Positions 7,340 through 16,227 of a stretch of DNA of 64,000 nucleotides are shown here, piece by piece. Below the pieces are notes generated by a model. That model was not told where the DNA came from. It saw nothing but the letters and a program-made list of their open reading frames with translations, and searched no databases. The translations under genes and the position numbers were made by a program. Numbering within the stretch: the first letter of the stretch is position 1; each line of letters starts with the position of its first letter. Where the stretch lies: the NCBI GenBank assembly GCA_043721915.1, contig JAYSPV010000104.1:12046-76045 (forward strand), read 5' to 3'. The stretch is from UBA668 sp043721915. Lineage in GTDB: Bacteria > Actinomycetota > Acidimicrobiia > Acidimicrobiales > Ilumatobacteraceae.

Positions 7340-7921
7340 ATGAGTGAGGAACGGCTGCGGGTCGGTGCTGACGGCGTGACCAGGTGCTGGTGGTGCGGCG
7401 ACGACCCGCTCTACGTGCACTATCACGACGACGAGTGGGGCCACCCCGTCACCAGCGACGTGCGCCTGTTCGAGAAGTTCTGCCTGGAGGGCTTCCAGGC
7501 AGGGCTGGCGTGGATCACGATCCTGCGCAAGCGGGAGAACTTCCGCGCTGCGTTTGCCGGCTTCGACGTCACCAGCGTTGCCGGGTTCGACGCGGCCGAC
7601 GTCACCAGGCTGCTCGGCGATGCAGGCATCGTGCGCCACCGCGGCAAGATCGAGAGCACGATCAACAACGCTGGCCGCGCGTTGGTGCTGATGGAAGAGT
7701 TCGGCTCGATCTACTCTTATGTGTCGCAGTTCCGCCCGTCCCGCGAGTCGCGCCTGACGGTGCACGGCGAGTTGTTCGCCACCTGCCCCGAGAGTGTGGC
7801 GATGTCGAAGGACCTCAAGAAGCGTGGCTGGAGCTTCGTCGGCCCGACGACGATGTACGCGTTCATGCAGGCGATGGGATTGGTGAACGACCACATCGAA
7901 GGCTGCGAACGCGAGCCCTGA
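7340..7921 (+). CDS. tag: DNA-3-methyladenine glycosylase I
   Basis: A 193-residue base-excision repair glycosylase that removes 3-methyladenine from alkylated DNA. It has the Tag-family N-terminal zinc ligands in TRCWWCGDDPLYVHYHDDEW, the helix-hairpin region EGFQAGLAWITILRKRENFR, and the C-terminal zinc-snap ligands in VNDHIEGCE, matching VNDH..GC of E. coli Tag. Length is normal. The ATG at 7340 is chosen because homologous sequence begins there and a TACGTT -10 box precedes it by 7 nt; the longer frame would overlap the divergent ligase gene. Confidence 0.93.
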   Translation: MSEERLRVGADGVTRCWWCGDDPLYVHYHDDEWGHPVTSDVRLFEKFCLEGFQAGLAWITILRKRENFRAAFAGFDVTSVAGFDAADVTRLLGDAGIVRHRGKIESTINNAGRALVLMEEFGSIYSYVSQFRPSRESRLTVHGELFATCPESVAMSKDLKKRGWSFVGPTTMYAFMQAMGLVNDHIEGCEREP

Positions 7922-8038
7922 CGACAGTCACTCCGCCGCGCGCTTTGCGGCTTGCCGTGTGTACAGCGCCGGCAGCTATGGTCTGATGCCCCGCCGCCGA
8001 TGACGGACCCTCGGCAGCACCAATGAGAAAGAGCGACG

Positions 8039-8701
8039 ATGAGCGACGACGCAACCACAACCGACATGCCGGCCGCCGGCGAAGCCGACGAGGGACACAA
8101 CTGGATCGAGATCATCGCGGCGGGCCTCTTGGGCGTCGCCGCGATTCTCACCGCGTACGCAGCGTTCTACGGCGCGCAGGCCGGCGACGAGGCACTCAAG
8201 GGCTACACCCAGTCAGCGCGCACCACTGCCAACGCGAACGGCTACTACTCGGACTATGGGCAGACGGTCTCTGCTGATCAGGCGCTCTACCTGCAGTACG
8301 CGCTGCTCCGGGAGCAGGGCGACGAAGCAACGGCAGAGGTCATAAAGAACGACATCTTCTCGCAGGTGCTCGACGACGCCACCCAGGCGTGGTTGGACAT
8401 GCCCGAAGCAGACCGTCCGCTGACCCCACTGGACATGGAAGATGTCTACGTCATCGAGGACTACAACATCTCGAACGACCTGTTCGCGCAGGCCGATGCC
8501 GAGTTCGAGGGCGCGCTGAAGATCGATGATCAGGGCGACAATTTCGACCTGGCTGCCGTGTACCTCGCCGTAGCCCTGTTCTTCGCCGGTGTTGCGGCGT
8601 TGTTCAAGACACGCCGCATCCAGATCCTGATGCTCGGTGGCGCCGGGCTGATGATGATCCCAGGCCTCCAGGCGATCGCCAAAGGCAAGGGCTGGATCTG
8701 A
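8039..8701 (+). CDS. Membrane protein of unknown function
   Basis: A 220-residue protein with one N-terminal membrane helix (IIAAGLLGVAAILTAYAAFY), an acidic soluble middle of about 120 residues, and two closely spaced C-terminal helices (VYLAVALFFAGVAALF and ILMLGGAGLMMIPGLQAI). The middle contains YYSDYGQTVSADQALYLQYA and is Tyr/Asp/Gln-rich. This helix-loop-two-helices layout resembles DUF4337-type membrane proteins, but I cannot confirm the family. It stands alone, with convergent dapD downstream. A TATGGT box about 57 nt upstream may be its promoter. Confidence 0.7.
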   Translation: MSDDATTTDMPAAGEADEGHNWIEIIAAGLLGVAAILTAYAAFYGAQAGDEALKGYTQSARTTANANGYYSDYGQTVSADQALYLQYALLREQGDEATAEVIKNDIFSQVLDDATQAWLDMPEADRPLTPLDMEDVYVIEDYNISNDLFAQADAEFEGALKIDDQGDNFDLAAVYLAVALFFAGVAALFKTRRIQILMLGGAGLMMIPGLQAIAKGKGWI

Positions 8702-8716
8702 GGCTCACGGCTGCGT

Positions 8717-8738
8717 CCGTCGGCCGCGTGGCCGGCGG
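8717..8738. terminator. Hairpin between convergent genes
   Basis: CCGTCGGCC and GGCCGGCGG form a 9-bp GC-rich stem with one G-T pair and a GCGT loop. It lies between the converging membrane-protein and dapD genes and could terminate both. There is no T tract. Confidence 0.5.
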
Positions 8739-8752
8739 CGGGCAAGTGTGCG

Positions 8753-9682
8753 TCAGTTCGCGTGCAGCTCCGCGTTCAGGCCGTCCCATTTGGCGCTGCG
8801 GGGCAAGGCCTCTACTGCACCGCTCTGGCTGTTGCGGCGGTAGAGCAGGCCGCCCTTGCCACTGAGCTGGCGTGCCTTCACCACCTCCACACCATCGGGC
8901 CCGTGCACGGCCACCATCGTGCCGGCGGTGACGTACAGGCCGGCCTCGACCACGCACTCGTCGCCCAGGCTGATGCCGATGCCGGCCTCGGCGCCCACCA
9001 GGCAGCGCTCGCCGATCGTGATCTGCTGCGTGCCACCGCCGGACAGGGTCCCTTGGGTAGACGCGCCGCCTCCGATGTCGCTGCCGTCGCCGACGACCAC
9101 ACCCTGCGAGATGCGACCCTCGACCATCGAGGTGCCCAGCGTGCCGGCGTTGAAGTTGACGAACCCCTCGTGCATCACGGTGGTGCCGGGGGCCAGGTAG
9201 GCGCCGAGCCGCACGCGATCTGCGTCGGCGATGCGCACGCCGCTTGGTACCACGTAGTCCGTCATGCGCGGGAACTTGTCGAGCCCGTGCACTGTCAGCA
9301 CTCCGCCGTCATGGCGTACGCGCCAGCGCAGTTCCTCGATGCCGTCGACCGGGGCCGGGCCGAGGTTCGTCCAGGCGACGTTGGCAAGCTGGCCGAACAG
9401 CCCATCGAGGTTGATGGTGCGCGGCTGCATGTGCCGGTGGGAGAGCAGATGCAGGCGGAGGTACGCGTCGCTGGCACTCGCTGGCTTGTCGTCGGTGTCG
9501 ATGGTCACCTGCACGGCGCGCACGTTCACCCGGCGGGTGTCGTCGCGGCGCTGTGCGGTGGTGTACGCCTCGAACTTCTCCGGCTCGGGCTCGTCGCCGA
9601 GGCCCAGCTCGCGGAACCAGGTGTCGAGCACCGTGCCGTCGTCGGTGATGGTGGCAAGGCCTCGGCCCCATGCTGCGGTCAT
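8753..9682 (-). CDS. dapD: 2,3,4,5-tetrahydropyridine-2,6-dicarboxylate N-succinyltransferase
   Basis: A 309-residue enzyme of the succinylase branch of lysine/meso-diaminopimelate synthesis; it transfers succinyl from succinyl-CoA to tetrahydrodipicolinate. It is of the actinobacterial (M. tuberculosis) DapD type, with an N-terminal alpha/beta domain and a left-handed beta-helix of hexapeptide repeats (QGVVVGDGSDIGGGAS, ITIGERCLVGAEAGIGISLG). The conserved block HEGFVNFNAGTLGTSMVEGR precedes the helix. The start overlaps the lysS stop by 1 bp (TGATG), linking diaminopimelate/lysine synthesis with lysyl-tRNA synthesis in one operon. Confidence 0.92.
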   Translation of the reverse strand: MTAAWGRGLATITDDGTVLDTWFRELGLGDEPEPEKFEAYTTAQRRDDTRRVNVRAVQVTIDTDDKPASASDAYLRLHLLSHRHMQPRTINLDGLFGQLANVAWTNLGPAPVDGIEELRWRVRHDGGVLTVHGLDKFPRMTDYVVPSGVRIADADRVRLGAYLAPGTTVMHEGFVNFNAGTLGTSMVEGRISQGVVVGDGSDIGGGASTQGTLSGGGTQQITIGERCLVGAEAGIGISLGDECVVEAGLYVTAGTMVAVHGPDGVEVVKARQLSGKGGLLYRRNSQSGAVEALPRSAKWDGLNAELHAN

Positions 9683-11250
9683 CAGAACACCTCGGGACGT
9701 AGGGTGGGGAACAGGATGACTTCCTTGATGCTGTGGACGCCCGCCAGCAGCATGGCCACGCGGTCCATGCCGATTCCGAGTCCGCCGGTGGGCGGTAAGC
9801 CGTACTCGAGGGCACGCAGGTAGTCCTCGTCGATGGCGGTTGCGGCCTCGTCGTCGCCGAGGGCCTTCGCCTTCTGCTCGTCCTCGAAACGCATGCGCTG
9901 CTCGACCGGATCATTGAGCTCGGAGTAGCCGTTGGCGATCTCGCGACCGCCGATGAACAGCTCGAAGCGCTCGGTGAGGTGCGGGTCGTTGCGATCGACG
10001 CGGGCGAGCGGGGAGATCTCCACTGGATGGCCGGTGACGAACGTGGGGGCGATCAAGAGGCGCTCGGCGGTGGCCTCGAACAGCTCCTCGATGATCTTTC
10101 CCGAACCCCAACGAGGGGCGCACGACACGCCGTGTTGCGCGGCGAGCGCGCGCAGTTCCTCGACGGGCTGCGACGGGTGCACTGCTACGCCGATGGCGTC
10201 TTCGATCAGGTCGATCATGCGGGCCTTACGCCACGGCTCCGCCAGATCAACCTCGAGCACGTTGTCGCCAGGGCCGTAGACGGTGACGACGGAGGTGCCC
10301 GTGGCATCGATCGCGGCCTGAGTGATGAGCGCCTCGGTGATCTCGATCATCTCGCTGTAGTCGCCGTACGCCTGGTACAGCTCCATCATCGTGAACTCGG
10401 GGTTGTGGCGGGTGCTGATGCCCTCGTTGCGGAAGATGCGGCCGATCTCGAACACGCGCTCCATACCGCCCACGATCAGCCGCTTGAGGTGCAGCTCGAG
10501 CGCGATGCGGAGGTACAGCTGCATGTCGAGTGTGTTGTGGTGCGTGATGAACGGCCTCGCGTGCGCGCCGCCCGCTTCTACGTGCAGCACGGGTGTCTCG
10601 ACCTCGATGAACCGGCGGCTGTGGAGCGTGCGGCGGAAGCTGGAGATCATCTCGTGGCGCACCCGGAACGCTCTGCGGGCATCCTCGTTGACGATCAGGT
10701 CGGCGTAGCGTTGGCGGAATCGGGTATCGGTGTCGGTGAGGCCGTGCCACTTGTCGGGCATCGGACGCACCGCCTTCGACAGCAGTTCGCAGCGTTGCAC
10801 CTTGACGCTCAGCTCGCCCTTGCGGGTGGTCATCACCGTCCCGTGCACGCCCACCCAGTCGCCCAGGTCGAGGTCGCGCAGCGACTCGAAACCGTCGTCG
10901 CCGATGATGGCCTTGGAGACGAACAGCTGCGCTTCGTCATCGCGATCGCGCATAGTGGCGAAGATCAGCTTGCCCGAGTCGCGCATCAGCATGACACGGC
11001 CGGCGACGGCGACCTGCACCTCTGTTTCGGTGCCGGGTTCCATGGCGCCGTACTCGGCCCGGAGCTGATCAAGAGTATGGGTGCGATCGAAGCGATAGGG
11101 GTACGGGTTGGTTCCCGCTGAGCGCATGCCGGCGAGCTTCGCCAGCCGCTTTGCCTTCTCCGCCACGAGCCCGCTGCCGCCGATGTCGGCCCTGTCGGCG
11201 ATGTCGGCCCTGTCGCTGTTCGGGGGCTGAAGGCTGTCGTCGCTGCTCAC
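9682..11250 (-). CDS. lysS: Lysyl-tRNA synthetase, class II
   Basis: A 522-residue class II lysine--tRNA ligase. An N-terminal OB-fold anticodon-binding domain (residues about 75-180) is followed by the catalytic domain with motif 1 around EVETPVL, motif 2 FEIGRIFRNEGISTRHNPEF and motif 3 GGLGIGMDRVAMLL. The GTG at 11250 gives a roughly 40-residue N-terminal extension containing DRADIADRADIG, made by an 18-bp tandem repeat; a shorter start is therefore possible. The gene is directly coupled to dapD downstream. The length is otherwise typical. Confidence 0.93.
   Translation of the reverse strand: MSSDDSLQPPNSDRADIADRADIGGSGLVAEKAKRLAKLAGMRSAGTNPYPYRFDRTHTLDQLRAEYGAMEPGTETEVQVAVAGRVMLMRDSGKLIFATMRDRDDEAQLFVSKAIIGDDGFESLRDLDLGDWVGVHGTVMTTRKGELSVKVQRCELLSKAVRPMPDKWHGLTDTDTRFRQRYADLIVNEDARRAFRVRHEMISSFRRTLHSRRFIEVETPVLHVEAGGAHARPFITHHNTLDMQLYLRIALELHLKRLIVGGMERVFEIGRIFRNEGISTRHNPEFTMMELYQAYGDYSEMIEITEALITQAAIDATGTSVVTVYGPGDNVLEVDLAEPWRKARMIDLIEDAIGVAVHPSQPVEELRALAAQHGVSCAPRWGSGKIIEELFEATAERLLIAPTFVTGHPVEISPLARVDRNDPHLTERFELFIGGREIANGYSELNDPVEQRMRFEDEQKAKALGDDEAATAIDEDYLRALEYGLPPTGGLGIGMDRVAMLLAGVHSIKEVILFPTLRPEVF
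11181..11216 (-). repeat. 18-bp in-frame tandem repeat at the lysS 5' end
   Basis: Two adjacent 18-bp units (11181-11198 and 11199-11216) differ only in the last base and encode the DRADIA/DRADIG hexapeptide pair. An in-frame repeat like this usually reflects slippage in an unconstrained N-terminal tail. Confidence 0.75.
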
Positions 11251-11388
11251 GGCTCACGACCGTACCGTGTGCCGCTGCAATTCCCGTGCCGCTTTGTCCT
11301 GTGCTGGGCTGATCGGTGCGCTGGGTGCTGCCGCACCGAGAAAGTGCGGTGTTATCGTCGTGCGCCAGCGGGCCCTAGGAGAATACCG

Positions 11389-12753
11389 ATGCAACCTCGA
11401 CGTCTGTCCCTTGTCGCCGCGCTGTTGGTGACGGCCGTGTTCAGCCAAGCGCTGGTCGGTGAAGCGGCGGACGTCGCAGTGATCGGCGGCCCAGCCACCG
11501 CGTCTGCGGTTGCGGTGCCAGGCGTTCCGTTGCTCGACTCGGTGTCGATCGCCCAGACAGGCGAACTCACTGCGTCGGTTCGCGCCACGGCGCTCGCTGC
11601 CGCAGCTGCAGTGGGTGCGCCGGCCGTCATCGGCCGCGGCTTCAGCGCCGGGCTCACCCGCGTGCGGCGGGGCACCAGCATCGTGCAACAGTCCAGTGGG
11701 CCTGGCTGGGCGTTTCCGATGGCAATCACGGCCCTGCCGATCGAAGCGATCGGCGCCGTCATGGGCCGGCGGATATCCGGCCCGATCAGCGAGGGCCGCA
11801 TCGTGATGGGCCAGACGAGCGCCAACGTGCGCGGAGCACTTGCCGGCGACACGATCGATCTGATGGCTGCCAACGGCTCGATCCGAACGTTCACGATCGG
11901 CCTGATTGCCCCGGACGACGAAGTGGGAGGCACCGAGATCCTCCTGAGCATCCCGCAGGCCGACCTGCTGGGCGCCACCATCGCAACTCGTGTGCTCATC
12001 TACGGGCCGCAATCTCGGGCAGGTATCGAATCGGCGCTGCGGGCCAGTGGCTTGTACAGCAACTCCAAGGTCCGAATCCGCAAGACGTGGGATCCCAAGG
12101 ACCCCGACAGCACCCGCAGCATGGCGGTCACGAAGTCCCTGCTCGGCGAGTTCCAGATGGACTACGCCAACCTCACGACCCTCGGCTGGACGGCGGTCGA
12201 CGCTGCGTGGAAGGCCGCCTACCTGCCCGCCGCACGCACGTATCCCACCGGCATCAGAACTCGTTGCAACAACACGATCCATGCCGACCTCACGGCCGCG
12301 CTCGCCGAGGTGCAGACCACGCTCCCGTCGTTGGTCTATAACGGCTCCAACGCGTTGCTGTCCACCACCGGCATCAACGTCACGAACTCAAATCAGTACG
12401 GCGGTTGCTCGATCGGTCAGGCCAGGTTGTCGCGCATCACACAGAGCCTTGGTTCTGTGTCGCGGCACTCGTGGGGTCAACCGCTCGACGTGAGTACCAC
12501 CGCCAACTGTCAGGGCTGCGTCCCGAAGATGGACTGCCGCATCGTGCGCATCTTCCGCAAGCACAACTTTGCGTGGGGTGGCAACTTCCTGACCCCCGAT
12601 GGGATGCACTTCGAGTGGGTCGGCGAGCCGCGCCACACCCTTGCGTATCCGTCGAAGTACTGTCCCAACCCGGTGAACCCTCAGGTCGAGAGCGTGGGGT
12701 CACCCGGGAGCCCCGACACTCTCTTCGCCGACGACGGTCTCATCGAGGAGTGA
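11389..12753 (+). CDS. Secreted M15-type peptidase-like protein (D-Ala-D-Ala carboxypeptidase fold)
   Basis: A 454-residue exported protein. It begins MQPRRLSLVAALLVTAVFSQALVG, a signal peptide, after an AGGAG ribosome binding site. The C-terminal third carries the zinc-peptidase pattern of the M15/VanY family: SRHSWGQPLDV supplies the first His and the Asp, and MHFEWVG the last His. Paired Cys (NCQGCVPKMDC) suggest disulfides outside the cell. The roughly 220-residue N-terminal region is Ala/Val-rich and unassigned. Predicted role: trimming stem peptides or cross-links in peptidoglycan. Whether it is an active carboxypeptidase is not shown by sequence alone. Confidence 0.75.
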   Translation: MQPRRLSLVAALLVTAVFSQALVGEAADVAVIGGPATASAVAVPGVPLLDSVSIAQTGELTASVRATALAAAAAVGAPAVIGRGFSAGLTRVRRGTSIVQQSSGPGWAFPMAITALPIEAIGAVMGRRISGPISEGRIVMGQTSANVRGALAGDTIDLMAANGSIRTFTIGLIAPDDEVGGTEILLSIPQADLLGATIATRVLIYGPQSRAGIESALRASGLYSNSKVRIRKTWDPKDPDSTRSMAVTKSLLGEFQMDYANLTTLGWTAVDAAWKAAYLPAARTYPTGIRTRCNNTIHADLTAALAEVQTTLPSLVYNGSNALLSTTGINVTNSNQYGGCSIGQARLSRITQSLGSVSRHSWGQPLDVSTTANCQGCVPKMDCRIVRIFRKHNFAWGGNFLTPDGMHFEWVGEPRHTLAYPSKYCPNPVNPQVESVGSPGSPDTLFADDGLIEE

Positions 12754-12812
12754 TCGACGAAAAGCGCGAGCCCGACGGGCGCAGCACCGATCGCCGGCGC
12801 GAGACTCACTCC

Positions 12813-13667
12813 ATGGCCACCTCGTTGGAACCCGTTCGTGCATGGCTCGCCGGGCAGATCCGCTCGCGGGTGGTGGGTGACGACGCAGCCCCGAAGATGT
12901 CGGCCGTGATGGACGCCCCTGGCGAGCGCTGGTTCGCCGAGGACCGAGCCATCCGGCGGGTTCACTCCGACGCGTCGATGTTCGTCGGCGGGTTACGGGC
13001 ACTGCTGCTGCAATCGTTGCACCCGTTGGCGATGGCCGGCGTCGCCGGCCACTCCGACTACAGGGCCGACCCGTGGGGTCGCCTGCAGCGCACGGCGGAC
13101 TTCCTGGCGGCGACCACCTTCGGCCCGGCCACCCTGGCGGAGCAGTCCATCGCTCGCGTCCGCCAGGTGCATCGCCACGTGAAGGGAGTCGCCCCGGACG
13201 GGCGGGCCTACTCGGCGGGCGATCCGCACCTGTTGCGTTGGGTGCACATCTGCGAGGTCGACAGCTTCCTCGCCGCGTACCGCCATTACGGGTCGCAGCC
13301 GCTCACCGACCGCGATGCCGACGAGTACGTGGCCGACATGGCCCGCGTTGCCGGCGAGCTCGGTGTCAACCATCCGCCCACCACCGTCGCCGAACTTCGC
13401 GAGGAGTTCCGCGAGTTCCGTACCGAGATGCAGAGCACCAAGGCCGCACGTGACGCCGCGAGGTTCCTGCTCGTCGAGCCACCGCTGCCACTCGCCGCCC
13501 GCCCCGCGTATGCACTGCTCGGCACCGCCGCCGTGGCGCTGCTGCCGATGTGGTCGCGCTGGCCGCTGCGACTGCCGTACCTGCCTGTGAGCGAGGCGGT
13601 CCTGGTCCGGCCGGCCGGCGCCGCGATCACCCGACTGATCCGCTGGTCGCTCACGCCCGCGGCGTGA
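12813..13667 (+). CDS. Oxygenase MpaB-like family protein (DUF2236)
   Basis: A 284-residue protein of the DUF2236/MpaB-like family, a helical haem-binding group that includes latex-clearing protein and the MpaB oxygenase of mycophenolic-acid synthesis. Conserved features are the distal region RRVHSDASMFVGGLRALLLQ, HPLAMAGVAGHSDY, and HICEVDSFLAAYRHYGSQPL, with His and Arg residues expected to hold haem. It probably oxidises a lipophilic substrate. The ATG at 12813 is chosen by homology length; a GTG at 12750 overlapping the upstream stop is possible. Substrate unknown. Confidence 0.8.
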   Translation: MATSLEPVRAWLAGQIRSRVVGDDAAPKMSAVMDAPGERWFAEDRAIRRVHSDASMFVGGLRALLLQSLHPLAMAGVAGHSDYRADPWGRLQRTADFLAATTFGPATLAEQSIARVRQVHRHVKGVAPDGRAYSAGDPHLLRWVHICEVDSFLAAYRHYGSQPLTDRDADEYVADMARVAGELGVNHPPTTVAELREEFREFRTEMQSTKAARDAARFLLVEPPLPLAARPAYALLGTAAVALLPMWSRWPLRLPYLPVSEAVLVRPAGAAITRLIRWSLTPAA

Positions 13668-13709
13668 GCGCGACCGGCCGAGCTTGCAGGCCGCTGGAAG
13701 TTCGGCCGG

Positions 13710-13715
13710 TAGCCT
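13710..13715 (+). promoter_or_regulatory. Candidate -10 box (TAGCCT) before lpdA
   Basis: TAGCCT ends 7 nt before the GTG at 13723, ideal for a leaderless mRNA. A possible -35, TTGCAG, begins at 13685. This supports GTG 13723 over the longer frame. Confidence 0.45.
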
Positions 13716-13722
13716 CAGAGCT

Positions 13723-15111
13723 GTGGCGACTCGATTCGTGATCATCGGCGGTGGGCCAGCGGGCAACACTGCGGCAACTCATGCGGCGCGGCTCGGCGCG
13801 GAGGTCACGCTCATCGAGCGCGACGTGGTCGGCGGCGCTGCCTACCTGTGGGACTGCATACCGTCGAAGACGATGATCGCAACGGGAGGCGCCATCGCCT
13901 TCACGCGTCGGCTCGAGGGCATGGGCCTCGAGCAACAGGCGCCCGAGGTCGATATCGAGGCGCTCACCGAGCGCATCGAGAGCATCAAGATGCGCCTGCA
14001 GCGCAGCACCACCAACCTGCTGACCAGCCAGGGCGTCACACTCATCCACGGCTCGGCGCGAGTGACCGGCCCCAACGAGGTGGAGGTCACCACCACCGAT
14101 CCTGCCGGTGTCGTCACCAAGCGCATGCTCGTGGCCGACGCCATCCTCATCGCCACCGGCAGTCGCCCGCGCATCCCCGAGTGGTGCCACCCCGACGGTG
14201 ATCGCATCCTCGTCACCCGCGATTGCTACCCTCCGCGGGTTTTTCCCGAGAGCGTCACGATCGTCGGCTCGGGTGTCACCGGGGTGGAGTTCGTCCACAT
14301 GTTCAGCTCATTCGGCGCCAAGGTCAGCCTCGTCGTCAGCCGCCAGCAGGTGTTGCCCTCCAAGGATGCAGAGGTGGCAGCAGTGCTGGAGGACGACTTC
14401 CTGCGCAGGGGAGTTTCCCTGCTCAAGGGTGCTCGCGCGACGGCAATCGACCGAGTCACCAACGAAGAAGGTGTCGAGCAGGTGGTCGTGCGCTGTGACG
14501 ACGGTCGCGTGCTGTACAGCTCGCACGCAGTGCTGGCGATCGGCTCGGTGCCCAACACCGACGGCCTCGGTCTGGAAGAGGTCGGCGTGCAACTCGAGGG
14601 CGGCAACGTCGTGATCAACCGCCATTGCCAGAGCACTGTGCCGCACATCTACGCCGCCGGCGACATGAGTGGCAAGCTGCCGCTGTCATCGGTGGCCAGC
14701 ATGCAGGGCCGCAAGGTGGCCGAGCACGTGATGGGCCTGCAGAAGGTCGCGCACCGCCACCTGGATTACGACAAGGCTGCGAGCGCGATCTTCACCGAAC
14801 CCGAGATCGCCGACGTCGGCCTCGCCGAGGCCGACGCCTTCGCCGCCGGCCGCAAGATCCGCGTCACCAAGGTGCCGTTCAGCAGCACGCCGAAGGCACT
14901 GATCAACAACGACTGGCGCGGTTTCGTCAAGATCATCAGCGACCCGGCCACCGGGGTCGTGTTGGGCGGCTCGATCGTCGGACGTCACGCTGCAGAGCTG
15001 ATCAGCGTGGTGGCTCTGGCCGTCACCGCCAACCTGAAGGTCACCGACATCGTGGAGAGCCTGCTCGTGCACCCGGCGTTGGCCGAGGCACTGGCCGAAG
15101 CTGCAGACTGA
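13723..15111 (+). CDS. lpdA: NAD(P)H-quinone dehydrogenase of the LpdA type (one-cysteine disulfide-reductase homologue)
   Basis: A 462-residue FAD flavoprotein of the pyridine nucleotide-disulfide reductase family: N-terminal FAD site VIIGGGPAGNTAATHAARLG, central NAD(P) site VTIVGSGVTGVEFVHMFSSF, second FAD motif YAAGDMSGKLPLSSVA, and the C-terminal dimer domain with HPALAEAL. The redox-active CxxxxC is incomplete: GGAAYLWDCIPSK keeps Cys45 but has Ala at position 40. The same loss is seen in M. tuberculosis LpdA (Rv3303c), a quinone reductase rather than a lipoamide dehydrogenase. The neighbouring RDD gene overlaps by 1 bp. Confidence 0.88.
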   Translation: MATRFVIIGGGPAGNTAATHAARLGAEVTLIERDVVGGAAYLWDCIPSKTMIATGGAIAFTRRLEGMGLEQQAPEVDIEALTERIESIKMRLQRSTTNLLTSQGVTLIHGSARVTGPNEVEVTTTDPAGVVTKRMLVADAILIATGSRPRIPEWCHPDGDRILVTRDCYPPRVFPESVTIVGSGVTGVEFVHMFSSFGAKVSLVVSRQQVLPSKDAEVAAVLEDDFLRRGVSLLKGARATAIDRVTNEEGVEQVVVRCDDGRVLYSSHAVLAIGSVPNTDGLGLEEVGVQLEGGNVVINRHCQSTVPHIYAAGDMSGKLPLSSVASMQGRKVAEHVMGLQKVAHRHLDYDKAASAIFTEPEIADVGLAEADAFAAGRKIRVTKVPFSSTPKALINNDWRGFVKIISDPATGVVLGGSIVGRHAAELISVVALAVTANLKVTDIVESLLVHPALAEALAEAAD

Positions 15112-15596
15112 TGTTCTCCACCGAGGAGGACGACACCGGCGGGCCGATCGTGCCGGCGGGTCTGCACCTGGCGTCGTTCGGCCGCCGTGCCGGTGGCGTG
15201 ATCTTCGATCAGCTGCTCGTCAGCGGTGTAGTCCTCCTCGGGTTCTTCCTGGCCGGGTACGACCCCGGTGATGCCGTGTCGGACGGCAGGGCCATCTGGT
15301 TCTCGGCGGCAAGCGCCGCGCTCGGGCTCGTCTACGAGACGCTGCCGGTGTGGCGATGGGGGCGCACTCTGGGCAAGCTGCTTGCCGGCACGCGAGTGGT
15401 TCGTCTGGAGGACGGTGGCGGCCTCACCCTCACCCGAGCGTTCCAGCGTTCGTTGGTGCCCACCGCATTGAGTGCCATCCCCACGGTCGGTCCGCTGCTG
15501 GGCATCGGTGTGTACGTATGGGCGTTCTTCGACCCGCTGCGCCAAGGTGTGCACGACAAGGCCGCCGGCAGCCTGGTGGTGTCGGCCCGTTCCTGA
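15111..15596 (+). CDS. RDD family membrane protein
   Basis: A 161-residue integral membrane protein of the RDD family. The signature 'RxxA..iD' appears as FGRRAGGVIFDQLLVSG, followed by membrane helices around residues 35-50 and 60-80, the block GRTLGKLLAGTRVVRLEDGG, and a last helix (AIPTVGPLLGIGVYVWAFF) before the typical DPLRQGVHDKAAGSLVV. Some RDD proteins are linked to ion transport, but most have no known function. Its ATG overlaps the lpdA stop by one base (TGATG), so translation is coupled. Confidence 0.85.
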   Translation: MFSTEEDDTGGPIVPAGLHLASFGRRAGGVIFDQLLVSGVVLLGFFLAGYDPGDAVSDGRAIWFSAASAALGLVYETLPVWRWGRTLGKLLAGTRVVRLEDGGGLTLTRAFQRSLVPTALSAIPTVGPLLGIGVYVWAFFDPLRQGVHDKAAGSLVVSARS

Positions 15597-15609
15597 CCAC
15601 TGCGGGTGC

Positions 15610-16227
15610 TCACGTCGATATACGTAGATGCCGTCGAAGCACCGCAAACGTCAACGCCCCGACCACGATCAGACACGCGAGGTTGGTTGCCAGTTGAGCT
15701 GCGGCGCCCCACATGTCGTCCCAATCGCGGAGAGCAGAACCCACGCCGATGGCGGTGATGGCCGGCAGTGTGGTGACACTGACCAGCACACCCACGAGGG
15801 TGCCCGAATGCTCGAATGCAAGTGACAGCACGCCCGCCACCGCCGCTGCGGAGGCGACGATTGCCGTGAAGACGTCGGGTTGGCTGATGAAGCCGACGTT
15901 CGCCTGATCTCCGAGATGGAAGCCGTCGGGAATGCGGCCGGCAGCGTCAAGAATCAGCGTCAGGATTGCGGCGGCGCTCACGGCGGCCGCCGAGCCGAGC
16001 GCGCCGACCAGTGCAGCGCGCACGAATGGGCGTGGGCGCCATCGTTCGAGCGCCCACGACATGGCGGCGATCGGCCCGTACTCAGGGCCGACGACCATCG
16101 CGCCGACGATCAGGATCGCCGAGTCGGTGAGCACACCCGCAGTGGCGATCACCGCGGCCGCCACGAAGTAGGCGAAGTAGAGCGGCGTCGGGTGCAACGC
16201 TTTGACGACCGTCGCGCCTCGGGCCAC
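15610..16227 (-). CDS. DUF389 membrane domain (C-terminal part of a frameshifted gene)
   Basis: A 205-residue frame with about six membrane helices and the DUF389 signature TDSAILIVGAMVVGPEYGPI. The DUF389 family comprises membrane proteins of unknown function with an N-terminal ferredoxin-like domain. Here that domain is in a different frame immediately upstream (16149-16535), and the two overlap by 79 bp. The GTG at 16227 is probably not a natural start. Homology would continue smoothly as ...ATVLWPE / ARGATVV..., so a single-base shift near 16200-16230 most likely splits one gene. Confidence 0.75.
   Translation of the reverse strand: MARGATVVKALHPTPLYFAYFVAAAVIATAGVLTDSAILIVGAMVVGPEYGPIAAMSWALERWRPRPFVRAALVGALGSAAAVSAAAILTLILDAAGRIPDGFHLGDQANVGFISQPDVFTAIVASAAAVAGVLSLAFEHSGTLVGVLVSVTTLPAITAIGVGSALRDWDDMWGAAAQLATNLACLIVVGALTFAVLRRHLRIST

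Noticed and set aside
11331..11349. CCGCAC/GTGCGG hairpin upstream of the M15-type gene, considered as a third copy of the palindromic family
   Set aside because: It shares only the GTGCGG core; loop, flanks and TTGGC/GCCAA arms are absent, so it is probably an unrelated promoter-side hairpin.
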